From Lachnospiraceae bacterium (GTDB lineage: Bacteria; Bacillota; Clostridia; Lachnospirales; Lachnospiraceae): a DNA stretch of 64,000 nt. A program made the translations under genes and the position numbers. A model generated the notes under the pieces. The model was not told the origin of the DNA and did not search any database. It was given only the letters and a program-made list of their open reading frames with translations. Location: positions 30,100-94,099 of the forward strand of contig JAIDOW010000054.1 of NCBI GenBank assembly GCA_029063085.1. Direction: 5' to 3'. Positions within the stretch are counted from its first letter, which is position 1. Each line of letters opens with the position of its first letter. Shown here piece by piece: positions 9,408-17,829 of this stretch.

Positions 9408-9941
9408 ATGGAGTATAGCAGATTAAAAGATAATATGATAGAAGTAATAGAGGAGCAGCAGTTAAAACTAGGATATCTAAAGGAGACGGTAAGGTTATAT
9501 TATCCATTGTCCTCTTTGAACCGCTTTCTTGGTGTAAAAGAAGGGGTAGAGGAAATGCAGCAGCTTTTACAGGATTTTGTGATGGATGTAAAAGATTGCT
9601 TTGGGAAAGTTGTAGTTACAAATGAGGGGGAACGGTTTTGTATAGCCATACCGCCAAAAGGAGCGGAATATATTCATGATCATATGGATGCTGATGGCTT
9701 CCTTTGTGATTTGATCGCAACGGTAGCGAGACATGGAAGTACTTTGGAAGATGTGTTGGCACAGTTTTACAAACATTCAGGACATGTTCGGGTAGAAGAA
9801 ATAAGAAATGGAGAATTTGATTATCTGGTATATTTTGAAAACGGAGAGCCAGATAGTTATCGTTATTGTATTACAGTAGAGGCAGATCATATTATTTATC
9901 ACCGGTATACAAAAGAAGATTATGCTGAGTTCGAATTTTAA
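9408..9941 (+). CDS. DUF3877 family protein
   Basis: A 177-residue soluble acidic protein with an N-terminal helical part ('VIEEQQLKLGYLKETVRLYYPLSSLNRFLG') and a C-terminal mixed part ('FCIAIPPKGAEYIHDH'). I recognise it as a Lachnospiraceae-restricted family without known function; the family label is from memory. No membrane segment or signal. GAAGGAGT lies 9 bp before the ATG. It is 76 bp after the nitroreductase gene on the same strand. Confidence 0.65.
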   Translation: MEYSRLKDNMIEVIEEQQLKLGYLKETVRLYYPLSSLNRFLGVKEGVEEMQQLLQDFVMDVKDCFGKVVVTNEGERFCIAIPPKGAEYIHDHMDADGFLCDLIATVARHGSTLEDVLAQFYKHSGHVRVEEIRNGEFDYLVYFENGEPDSYRYCITVEADHIIYHRYTKEDYAEFEF

Positions 9942-10002
9942 CTGTTTCCTTCCAGAGATTGGGCAATGGTAATCATTTATGTCTCAAAATTCACTTAAAG
10001 AC

Positions 10003-10030
10003 TTGCATTCTGAAAAATATTTGATATAAT
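10003..10030 (+). promoter_or_regulatory. Promoter of the radical SAM / TIGR03915 operon
   Basis: TTGCAT and TATAAT with a 16 bp spacer. Transcription would begin near 10037, so the ORF-track ATG at 10038 would be leaderless; this supports the start at 10071. Confidence 0.65.
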
Positions 10031-10070
10031 AGAATATATGTTCGGAACTAATGTTTGGAGGCGGGCTGTT

Positions 10071-11591
10071 ATGGTGATTACGGAAGATTTATCAATAGAG
10101 GAAAAGCTTACAATTTTAACGGATGCAGCAAAGTATGATGTTGCCTGTACCTCCAGTGGCGTTGACCGTAAGGGAAAGGCGGGCGGAATGGGGAATACTG
10201 CAGCCTGCGGAATCTGTCACAGTTTTGCAGCTGATGGAAGATGTATTTCCCTGTTAAAGATTTTGTATACGAATGAATGTATTTATGATTGTAAGTACTG
10301 TATTAACCGGATATCCAATGATACACAAAGAACTTCTTTTACACCGGATGAGATATGTGAACTGACAATGCAGTTTTATCGCCGCAATTATATTGAGGGA
10401 TTATTTTTAAGTTCCGGTATTCGGAAGAATCCTACAAGCACAATGGAGGAGATTTATATTGCCCTGTACCGGCTTAGGGAGATTCATCATTTTAATGGTT
10501 ATATACATGTTAAAGCCATACCTGGGGCGGATTCTGGTATTATTGAGAGGATAGGTTATCTGGCAGACCGCATGAGCACTAACTTAGAACTTCCTACAGC
10601 GGCAGGATTACAGGAAATGGCACCTAATAAGACAAGGAAAATCATTTTAGCACCTATGAAGCAGATACAGCGTGGGATTGGGGAACGGAATAGAAGCGGT
10701 ATACATAGGATAGGTGCAGGAAGGAAGAATGATAGAGCGATTGGCAAAGAACCATTGACAGGTAACACAGGAACAGATAAGAAAGTGAGACAGGATGGAT
10801 GGGGATTGGAACCTTTGCCTTCTGCCAGAGAGAAGGAAAGGAAGGATATGCTACTGTATCATGGCAGTCAGGATCTGCTGATGGAGCAGGAGGATAACAG
10901 GCAGATTATCCTGCCCTCTTCTGATCATAAGAATTTTGTTCCCGCAGGGCAGAGTACGCAGATGATTGTAGGAGCGACACAAGAAAATGATTATCAGATT
11001 CTTACGGTGGCACAGGCGTTATATCATAAGTATGACATGAAAAGAGTGTTTTATTCTGCTTATGTGGCATTGAATGAAGACAGTAAGCTGCCGGCGTTGG
11101 GAACAAAGCCGCCATTGCTTAGGGAACACCGGTTATATCAGGCAGATTGGCTTTTGCGGTTCTATGGATTTACGGCGGAAGAACTGCTTACGGAGGATCG
11201 CCCCAATTTCAACGTTTATTTGGATCCTAAGTGTGAATGGGCCTTACGGCATCTTGAATATTTTCCGGTTGAGATTAACCAGGCGACTTATCAGATGCTG
11301 CTCAGGATTCCGGGGATTGGAGTGAAATCTGCAAGACGTATTATAATGGCAAGGAAAAGTGCCAGGCTGGATTTTGATAATCTGAAGAGAATCGGAGTGG
11401 TACTGAAACGGGCACATTATTTTATTACATGCAATGGGAAGATGATGTATCAGACGAAGATTGATGAAGATTATATTACGAGAAGGATATTGGAACTGGA
11501 CCGGAGAAAAAATTGGGAATTGGATTATAATGTAACGTTCCGGCAATTGTCACTGTTTGATGATATGGATGTAAGCGGAATTTTGACATAA
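10071..11591 (+). CDS. Putative DNA modification/repair radical SAM protein (TIGR03916 type)
   Basis: Radical SAM enzyme with the 4Fe-4S motif 'CIYDCKYC' (near residue 77), an upstream conserved Cys pair ('ACGICHSF'), 'FVPAGQSTQMIVGAT' and a C-terminal helix-hairpin-helix 'LLRIPGIGVKSARRI' that points to DNA binding. It pairs with the TIGR03915 gene just downstream, as in many bacteria; the pair is proposed to act in DNA repair or modification but the reaction is unknown. I place the start at the ATG after GGAGG (506 residues). Odd: about 80 residues of low-complexity, charged sequence ('GERNRSGIHRIGAGRKNDR') interrupt the conserved stretch after 'APMKQI', where homologues I recall are shorter. 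Confidence 0.85.
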   Translation: MVITEDLSIEEKLTILTDAAKYDVACTSSGVDRKGKAGGMGNTAACGICHSFAADGRCISLLKILYTNECIYDCKYCINRISNDTQRTSFTPDEICELTMQFYRRNYIEGLFLSSGIRKNPTSTMEEIYIALYRLREIHHFNGYIHVKAIPGADSGIIERIGYLADRMSTNLELPTAAGLQEMAPNKTRKIILAPMKQIQRGIGERNRSGIHRIGAGRKNDRAIGKEPLTGNTGTDKKVRQDGWGLEPLPSAREKERKDMLLYHGSQDLLMEQEDNRQIILPSSDHKNFVPAGQSTQMIVGATQENDYQILTVAQALYHKYDMKRVFYSAYVALNEDSKLPALGTKPPLLREHRLYQADWLLRFYGFTAEELLTEDRPNFNVYLDPKCEWALRHLEYFPVEINQATYQMLLRIPGIGVKSARRIIMARKSARLDFDNLKRIGVVLKRAHYFITCNGKMMYQTKIDEDYITRRILELDRRKNWELDYNVTFRQLSLFDDMDVSGILT

Positions 11592-11610
11592 GAATGGGGA
11601 AAGGAAGCGT

Positions 11611-12372
11611 ATGGAGAATCAGGTAATCTATTTATGTGAAGATACTCCGGACGGGATATTTTCAGCGATATATGATGCATGGGCAGCCGGTATTCCGGAA
11701 GAGAGAATGTCGATACAAGTGGAGAGGCTTCATGCAATGCAGTTGTTTACGGATTATGTATATGTGCAGACGGATTTGGACAAGGCGGTTAAAGTAGCAC
11801 GTTCCATAAAAGGTAAGATCAGCAAAGAGGTCTATGATATGATATACTGTGCATCATTGTCTTTTGAGGAAGATAAAATTGACGCGATTTACCATTTTTT
11901 AAAATTAGGCTTTCGGTATGGCGGTCAAGTGATTCAGATGCATGGAGAGGACGCGGTGTGCAGAGTATTTGAATTAAAGAGAAATGTATGGAATGAAACC
12001 CATTCTTTTCGGGAATTTGTCAGATTTCATGATTCAAAGGAAGGAATTTTAATTTCAAGAATCCGTCCCAAGAATCAGGTGCTGCCAATGCTGGCACATC
12101 ACTTTTCAGACAGGTTTCCGGAAGAGAATTTTGTTATATTGGATGAGGTTCATGAGATGGGAGTATTTCATGAGAGAGGGAAACAATGGTATCTTGCACC
12201 GTTAGAAAGTACTGTTCTTGACAGGATATGGTCACATAAAGCCTCTGAGGAGTATGAAAAGTTATGGAAAGTGTTTTTTCGGACAATTGCTATAAAGGAA
12301 CGGGAGAATTACAGATGCCAGCGTAATTTGTGTGCACTGCGATACAGGGACTATATGTTGGAATTTCATTAA
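11611..12372 (+). CDS. TIGR03915 / DUF4130 putative DNA repair protein
   Basis: A 253-residue protein, the invariable partner of the radical SAM protein encoded 19 bp upstream. Its start 'YLCEDTPDGIFSAIYDAW' and the end 'RYRDYMLEFH' are typical. In some bacteria the same domain is fused to a uracil-DNA glycosylase-like domain; here only the DUF4130 part is present. The role (substrate delivery, glycosylase, or scaffold) is not known. GGAAAGGAAG precedes the ATG. Cotranscription is near certain from spacing. Confidence 0.85.
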   Translation: MENQVIYLCEDTPDGIFSAIYDAWAAGIPEERMSIQVERLHAMQLFTDYVYVQTDLDKAVKVARSIKGKISKEVYDMIYCASLSFEEDKIDAIYHFLKLGFRYGGQVIQMHGEDAVCRVFELKRNVWNETHSFREFVRFHDSKEGILISRIRPKNQVLPMLAHHFSDRFPEENFVILDEVHEMGVFHERGKQWYLAPLESTVLDRIWSHKASEEYEKLWKVFFRTIAIKERENYRCQRNLCALRYRDYMLEFH

Positions 12373-12489
12373 CTTATGGAGAAGGCGGTATCTTACAGAA
12401 GATTAATCAGTCAGACTGTCATTTTGTATAATAGAATTGTGCAAATATACAACAAAACACTTTGTTTTTACAAAAAAAGGAAAATTTAA

Positions 12490-12618
12490 ATGAGAAACAG
12501 TGGTGTAAACGAAGAGATATTGTACAGGATTGACAAAGGCAAATGTGCAATGTGTACAAATAATGAGAAAAATGGCAGAAGTGCGGAAAAAATTGTTGAA
12601 CTTTACCAAAAGATATAG
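12490..12618 (+). CDS. Possible 42-residue protein, unknown
   Basis: Open frame below the ORF-track cutoff, in the 306 bp gap between the DUF4130 gene and the next small gene. It starts with ATG 9 bp after AAAAGGAAA and encodes a charged peptide with a 'CAMC' motif and a helix-like C-terminus. A TATAAT (12427-12432) lies 57 bp upstream. No family recognised; the chance of a spurious ORF is considerable. Confidence 0.3.
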   Translation: MRNSGVNEEILYRIDKGKCAMCTNNEKNGRSAEKIVELYQKI

Positions 12619-12624
12619 TACAAT
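12596..12624 (+). promoter_or_regulatory. Promoter of the 76-residue protein gene
   Basis: TTGAAC and TACAAT separated by 17 bp, 54 bp before the ATG at 12679. Confidence 0.6.
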
Positions 12625-12678
12625 GTGCATATGATGAATTAGGAAATGCTGACCGGAGTGAGAAAAGAGGGTGAGTAT

Positions 12679-12909
12679 ATGGGATTATTTGGAAAAAAGG
12701 AAGAGAAGAATTATATAGTGTTTGATCCATATACGGAAGAGGCAGTAGCTGCCTGTACCACAAAAGAGGTGAAACAGATTATTCAGGTTCAGCCTAAGGC
12801 AAAATTTGTGGAATGTACATCTTATGAGTTTTTTAAGTTTAAGGAACATAATGTACTTCCAGACAACATTTCCAGCAGACAGAAATTGGATGTGAAGGAT
12901 GTTAAGTAA
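12679..12909 (+). CDS. Small soluble protein, unknown function
   Basis: A 76-residue protein starting 'MGLFGKKEEKNYIVFDPYTEEAVAAC', with a mixed alpha/beta pattern and no membrane segment. I do not recognise a family. GAGGGTGAG before the ATG at 12679 is a better start signal than the upstream ATG at 12646. It is flanked by its own promoter and a rho-independent terminator, which supports it being a real single-gene unit. Confidence 0.6.
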   Translation: MGLFGKKEEKNYIVFDPYTEEAVAACTTKEVKQIIQVQPKAKFVECTSYEFFKFKEHNVLPDNISSRQKLDVKDVK

Positions 12910-12950
12910 ATTTGGAAAATGTGTGTTACATAGATACTCTTCTTAAATAG

Positions 12951-12990
12951 GGCAGGCGTGTCGCAATGCGGCATAGCCTGTCTTTTTTCT
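12951..12990 (+). terminator. Rho-independent terminator
   Basis: Stem GGCAGGC / GCCTGTC (one G-U pair) enclosing a smaller CGC-AAT-GCG hairpin, followed by a run of six T. Confidence 0.8.
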
Positions 12991-13020
12991 TTTTCTGGAA
13001 AAGGCATATATGGTATGATA

Positions 13021-13309
13021 TAATGAACGAAAAAGCGTGAACGCAGACTTCGAAAGAATATATCTGGGGCTTGCATCCGGATGTATTCTTAGAAGTCTAT
13101 GTGAGTGTAACGAACACCGATGCCTGAAACCTTGATGTATACGGGGGACTTAGTACATAACTTATTAAACCACTAGCCCTTTCACTTGCTGATTTTTCTG
13201 AGAGCACTATTTGCCAAGCCTCAGCGTAGCCACCCGCTGCGTCTGCATTTGTGAAGCAGCATTTTCGGAAAAATTTTCTACGCAAAAGAATCAGTTATTT
13301 AATGAACGA
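13021..13309. other. Non-coding insertion-like segment with 10 bp flanking duplication
   Basis: The gap 12991-13388 has no convincing gene. TAATGAACGA occurs at 13021-13030 and again at 13300-13309, bracketing 269 bp. The left copy belongs to a TGATATAAT extended -10 box and the right copy is followed by another TATAAT (13310-13315). Inside is a long hairpin: AGACTTC...AAGAATA against TATTCTT...GAAGTCT (about 13047-13100). This looks like an inserted structured element that may have duplicated its target, in front of the GTPase-nuclease gene. Confidence 0.4.
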
Positions 13310-13388
13310 TATAATAGTTTGAGGGTGTGCAAAGCAGAAACCGAAGGTTTGAGGTGAGAGGAATATCTATATTGAAGGAAAATGGAAG

Positions 13389-16019
13389 ATGAAACGATTG
13401 ACTGTTGGAATACTGGCCCATGTGGACGCAGGGAAAACTACATTATCGGAAAGTATGCTGTATGAAAGCGGGACTATTGAAAAACCGGGGCGCGTAGACA
13501 ATCAGAATGCTTTTTTGGACACAGAAGAATTAGAACGCGCAAGGGGAATTACAATTTTTTCTAAACAGGCAGTTATGGAGTGTGGGGATACGGTAATTAC
13601 ATTGTTGGATACACCGGGGCATGTAGATTTTTCGGCAGAAATGGAGCGTACTTTATGGGTTATGGATTATGCAGTTCTTGTAATCAGCGGGGCAGACGGT
13701 GTTCAGGGGCATACTGTGACGCTATGGAGGCTGCTGGAAAGATATCATATTCCGGTTTTTTTGTTTATTAATAAAATGGATCAGCCGGCGGCAGATAAAG
13801 ATAAATTGATACAGGATATACAAAAGCATTTCGGAGAGGGATGCATTGATTTTAGCAGCGAGGATTCCGAAGCGTTTCAGGAACAGATTGCTGTCTGTGA
13901 TGAAGCATTGCTGGAAAACTATCTTGAAAAAATGACTATTTCCAAAGAGGATATTTCACGTCTTCTTCATCAAAGGAAGATATATCCGTGTTATTTTGGT
14001 TCGGCATTAAAACTGGAGGGAACTGACATATTTATGCAGGGACTTTTACGATATATGGTGGAACCGGAATATAAAAAAGAATTTGGGGCAAGGGTTTTCA
14101 AGATTGCCAGAGACCGACAGGGCAGCCGTTTAACATATATGAAAATAACCGGAGGAAGCCTGAAAGTAAAAGACAGTATTTGCGGATATGGACGAAAAGG
14201 CTTACATCATATAGGTGGAGAAGAGGCAGCGGCAAAGTCATCTGCATATGACTGGGAAGAAAAAGTGAATCAGATTCGTATTTATTCAGGTGAGAAGTAT
14301 AAATCGGCAGAAGAAGCACTGCCAGGTATGGTATGTGCGGTAACAGGGCTGTCCCGGACCTATCCGGGAGAGGGACTTGGAGTGGAACCGCAGGCGGATA
14401 TCCCGATGTTAGAACCGGTTCTCACATATGCAGTAGAACTGCCGGAAGATATGGATGCAGCTAAGATGCTGCCGCTCTTGCGGGAATTGGAAGAAGAGGA
14501 ACCGGAGCTTCAGGTTTTATGGCAGGAAGAAACAGGAACGATACAGATAAAATTGATGGGGGAAGTACAGATTGAGGTCTTGAAAAAACGGATTTACGAC
14601 CGTTTTGGAGTTGTGGTGGGTTTTGGTGCCGGCAGTATTGTTTACAAAGAAACGATTGCAGATACTGTGGAAGGTGTGGGACATTTTGAGCCGTTAAGAC
14701 ATTATGCGGAAGTGCATCTTTTGCTGGAACCGGGAGAAGAAGGAAGCGGAATGCAGTTTTTGACGGATTGCAGTGAGGACATGCTGGATAGAAACTGGCA
14801 GAGGCTGATTCTGACACATTTGGAAGAAAAGGAACATATCGGAGTGCTTACCGGTTCCGTGCTTACGGATATGAGGATTACCGTGGTAGGAGGCAGAGCA
14901 CATACAAAACATACAGAAGGCGGGGATTTCAGGCAGGCAACCTACCGGGCAGTGCGTCAGGGACTAATGCAGGCGGGGAGTATTTTGCTGGAACCTTATT
15001 ATGAATTTTGTCTGGAAGTGCCAGTAGAAATGATTGGCAGGGCAATGACTGATATTGAGAATATGCGTGGAAGTTTTGAAGCACCGGTTTTGGAAGGGGA
15101 AACGGCAGTATTAAGAGGCAGTGCTCCGGTGGCCGCCATGCGGGATTATCAGATTACCATGAATTCCTATACTAAGGGCAGAGGGAATCTTTTGTGTTCG
15201 TTAAAAGGCTATGGTCCCTGCAGGAATTACAAGGAAGTGATAGAAAATATACAATATCATGCGGAACAGGATACGGAAAATCCGTCTTCTTCTGTATTTT
15301 GTGCTCATGGAGCGGGATTTATTGTGCCGTGGAATCAGGTAAAAGATTATATGCATGTGGAAAGCGGTTTTGGTAAGAACAGTGAATTATCGGCACTAGA
15401 AGAGCAGAAAGCAGATACATTGCAAGGATCTTTCGATTATTCTATTGATGAAGAGCAGATACAGGCAATCTTAAACCGTACGTTTCATGCCAACGAAAAA
15501 GCGTCCAAGCATATTTATAAAAAACGGGAAAAGATGCAGGCACCTGTATACAAAGGACAGGCGCCCCCCCAGTATAAGGAAAAATATCTGATTATTGATG
15601 GATATAATATTGTCCATGCGTGGTCTGATCTGAAATCCCTTATTGAAGATAACCTGGAAGGTGCCAGAATGAAACTTTTGGATATTCTTTGTAATTATCA
15701 GGCATATGTAAAATGCGAACTGATCGTAGTGTTCGATGCTTATAAAGTAAAAGGGAATCTGGGAGAAATGTTTGATTATCACAATATTCATGTTGTCTAT
15801 ACTAAGGAAGCGGAAACGGCAGATGCATATATAGAGAAACTCACCCATAAAATATCAAAAGATTATCATGTGACGGTTGCCACTTCGGATGGGCTGATTC
15901 AGCTGATCACCCGAGGGCAGAATTGTGTGGTGATGTCGGCGAGAGAATTAGAGGAGGAAGTGGAACGGGTTAATAATGAGCTCAGGGAATATATGGAACA
16001 TCAGGCCTTTAGGGACTGA
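13389..16019 (+). CDS. EF-G/Tet(M)-like translational GTPase fused to a C-terminal NYN (YacP/Rae1-like) RNase
   Basis: An 876-residue cytosolic protein. Residues 1-~650 follow the ribosomal-protection/EF-G plan: G1 'AHVDAGKTT', 'RARGITIF', G3 'LLDTPGHVDF', G4 'FINKMDQ', then domains II-V ending near 'LKGYGPCRNYKEV'. After a linker (about 650-730) a NYN/PIN-like domain begins at 'YLIIDGYNIVHAW', with the acidic residues expected for a metal-dependent RNase ('VVFDAY', 'ETADAYIEKL', 'ATSDGLIQL'). YacP/Rae1 in Bacillus cleaves mRNA in the ribosomal A site, the same site this GTPase class visits. The domain IV loop that evicts tetracycline in Tet(M) is not conserved. It overlaps maf by 19 bp at the 3' end. 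Activity is inference. Confidence 0.85.
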   Translation: MKRLTVGILAHVDAGKTTLSESMLYESGTIEKPGRVDNQNAFLDTEELERARGITIFSKQAVMECGDTVITLLDTPGHVDFSAEMERTLWVMDYAVLVISGADGVQGHTVTLWRLLERYHIPVFLFINKMDQPAADKDKLIQDIQKHFGEGCIDFSSEDSEAFQEQIAVCDEALLENYLEKMTISKEDISRLLHQRKIYPCYFGSALKLEGTDIFMQGLLRYMVEPEYKKEFGARVFKIARDRQGSRLTYMKITGGSLKVKDSICGYGRKGLHHIGGEEAAAKSSAYDWEEKVNQIRIYSGEKYKSAEEALPGMVCAVTGLSRTYPGEGLGVEPQADIPMLEPVLTYAVELPEDMDAAKMLPLLRELEEEEPELQVLWQEETGTIQIKLMGEVQIEVLKKRIYDRFGVVVGFGAGSIVYKETIADTVEGVGHFEPLRHYAEVHLLLEPGEEGSGMQFLTDCSEDMLDRNWQRLILTHLEEKEHIGVLTGSVLTDMRITVVGGRAHTKHTEGGDFRQATYRAVRQGLMQAGSILLEPYYEFCLEVPVEMIGRAMTDIENMRGSFEAPVLEGETAVLRGSAPVAAMRDYQITMNSYTKGRGNLLCSLKGYGPCRNYKEVIENIQYHAEQDTENPSSSVFCAHGAGFIVPWNQVKDYMHVESGFGKNSELSALEEQKADTLQGSFDYSIDEEQIQAILNRTFHANEKASKHIYKKREKMQAPVYKGQAPPQYKEKYLIIDGYNIVHAWSDLKSLIEDNLEGARMKLLDILCNYQAYVKCELIVVFDAYKVKGNLGEMFDYHNIHVVYTKEAETADAYIEKLTHKISKDYHVTVATSDGLIQLITRGQNCVVMSARELEEEVERVNNELREYMEHQAFRD

Positions 16020-16588
16020 TAAAGTTTTGCAATTGGAAGCCCCACTACATTATTGTAATCGCCTCTGATTTCTTTAACATGCACGGCAAATGTCCCCTGG
16101 ATACCGTAAGCACCGGCTTTATCTAAAGGATCGCCTGTGGCGATATATTTTTTTAGTTCATGGTCACTGATCGGATAAAAGGTAACATCGGTCCGTTCGT
16201 GCAACAACTGTGTCTGTTTTTCCCCATTTATCTTCCGGATAATGGCAATTCCGGTAAAGACCTGATGGGTGCGGTCGGACAGAAGCTTTAACATGTCAAA
16301 AGCTTCCTGATCATCAGCAGGTTTTCCAAGGATTTCCTTGTCATAATAGACAACGGTATCTGCACCGATGACCATATAATCTTTATCCTGATATTCTTTT
16401 TTTAAATGCAGATATACGTCATTGGCTTTCTGATATGCCAGATCTTCTGCAATTTTATCCGGCGGGGCCTCAGCTATGACTTCTTTTATATTAGAAGGTT
16501 TTACGGTAAAGGTAAACCCTGCTTGTTTTAATAATTCCACTCTGCGGGGGGAGGCAGAGGCAAGAATGATAGGAATATCTGTTTTCAT
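16001..16588 (-). CDS. maf: Maf-family nucleotide pyrophosphatase
   Basis: A 195-residue cytosolic house-cleaning enzyme that hydrolyses non-canonical or modified nucleoside triphosphates. Family motifs: 'LASASPRRVELLKQAG' at the N-terminus, 'VIGADTVVYYDKEILGKP' and 'SDRTHQVFTGIAII', and 'DPLDKAGAYGIQG' near the C-terminus. Last gene of the MoxR-DUF58-membrane protein operon: its ATG overlaps the stop codon of the preceding gene (TAATG). Its 3' end runs 19 bp into the convergent GTPase-nuclease gene. Confidence 0.93.
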   Translation of the reverse strand: MKTDIPIILASASPRRVELLKQAGFTFTVKPSNIKEVIAEAPPDKIAEDLAYQKANDVYLHLKKEYQDKDYMVIGADTVVYYDKEILGKPADDQEAFDMLKLLSDRTHQVFTGIAIIRKINGEKQTQLLHERTDVTFYPISDHELKKYIATGDPLDKAGAYGIQGTFAVHVKEIRGDYNNVVGLPIAKLYQSLKA

Positions 16589-17829
16589 TATAAAATACCT
16601 CCTTTTTGTACATCTTCATACGTGATTTCTTCATTACTGTAACGTGCCTTTTCATAAACTTCAGTGAGTTCGCTGATATCTTCATCATACACTTTAAGAA
16701 CCTTCTGTGCAATATCTTTTGGAGCATCATTTTTTTCGTAGACGGAATCTTTATAACTGTTAATTTTGATACGGTATGCATGCCTTATTTTGGCTGCATA
16801 GCCAGTGTCGAAATATTCTTTTAACTTTGATAATGCAGATGCATTATTTTTTTTCTTTTTTACGGTCTCCTTTTTTTGAATGCAAGGTACTATGATGTCG
16901 GAATCTGATGCATACCTTGTTAAAAGCAGGCTGATAAAGTATGAGATGATCCGGTATAGCAGGTATATGATAAAAATAATGACTGCAAGTTCAATTACAG
17001 TGGTCAGTATTTTTGCAAACAAAGAAGGTTCCGGTGGCAGTTTTTGTATTGCTTGTGAGAGTTCCTCTTTTTCTTTTGCGGTATCGTCAGTGCTGTTATC
17101 GGAGGAAAATAAAAGGCGTAATACCGCAGCAAGATACAGAATCAGCCGTATCACTGTCTGGAACAATTTTATAAGAAAATCACCGATAACATATAGAAGC
17201 TGGTCTAGTTCAAATATGCGTGCAAAAAATGCCAGCAGCAAAAATGCCAGCAGCAGGAATCCAAACAGAACTGAATTCGTTAACATAATTTTTTTGGTGG
17301 GCATTGTGGTAGTATGTTCGGATTGAGAAAAAAGGCAGCTGACTCCATATATGAAATACCTGATAAAATGGAGCATTAACAATAAGATCCCTATATAATA
17401 GACATAGTCTGCTAATTGCACCTGCTGAAATCCCAAGGCAGCAATATATAAGACTGCCACAAAGAAAAAAAGATACCAGGGAACTTCGGTATAAGGTTGA
17501 TCCGTGTTGTGAATCCAAATATGGATAGCATGTATATTTTCTAAAATGAGCATTATGATATAAAGTCCGGTATACCATTTGTTGGGGAAGGAAATCAGCA
17601 GTATGGGAACATAAAAGATGCCGTGCAGCAATATATATAATATTGGTTGATAGCAGTATCTCTGTATTATCAGATACCCCAGTAAAATAGCAGGTATGCC
17701 CAGCAGATACCTGGGATTTGTTATCTGTTTTTCATATATAGTGAGTACTGTGATAAATCCCAGCAGGTATACCAGGGTAACTGTTATCAGCCTGCTGATA
17801 TCTTTATATATGGTCAGATTATGCTTCAT
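16588..17829 (-). CDS. Membrane protein with DUF4129-like C-terminus, partner of MoxR/DUF58
   Basis: A 413-residue protein with an N-terminal half of about six membrane helices, then a loop rich in charged residues and another membrane helix ('IELAVIIFIIYLLYRIISYFISLLL'), and a cytosolic tail ending 'DISELTEVYEKARYSNEEITYEDV'. The tail has the pattern of DUF4129, which in related operons is the C-terminal part of a transglutaminase-like membrane protein. Here the transglutaminase domain itself is absent, though a secreted one is encoded divergently. It overlaps the DUF58 gene by 11 bp. Function unknown. Confidence 0.65.
   Translation of the reverse strand: MKHNLTIYKDISRLITVTLVYLLGFITVLTIYEKQITNPRYLLGIPAILLGYLIIQRYCYQPILYILLHGIFYVPILLISFPNKWYTGLYIIMLILENIHAIHIWIHNTDQPYTEVPWYLFFFVAVLYIAALGFQQVQLADYVYYIGILLLMLHFIRYFIYGVSCLFSQSEHTTTMPTKKIMLTNSVLFGFLLLAFLLLAFFARIFELDQLLYVIGDFLIKLFQTVIRLILYLAAVLRLLFSSDNSTDDTAKEKEELSQAIQKLPPEPSLFAKILTTVIELAVIIFIIYLLYRIISYFISLLLTRYASDSDIIVPCIQKKETVKKKKNNASALSKLKEYFDTGYAAKIRHAYRIKINSYKDSVYEKNDAPKDIAQKVLKVYDEDISELTEVYEKARYSNEEITYEDVQKGGIL

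Noticed and set aside
13097-13285. 62-residue minus-strand ORF
   Set aside because: Lies in the structured insertion-like segment; no ribosome binding site or recognisable protein features.
13389-16019. Tetracycline resistance gene of the Tet(M) class
   Set aside because: The domain IV loop differs from true ribosomal protection proteins and a nuclease domain is fused; resistance is not supported by sequence.
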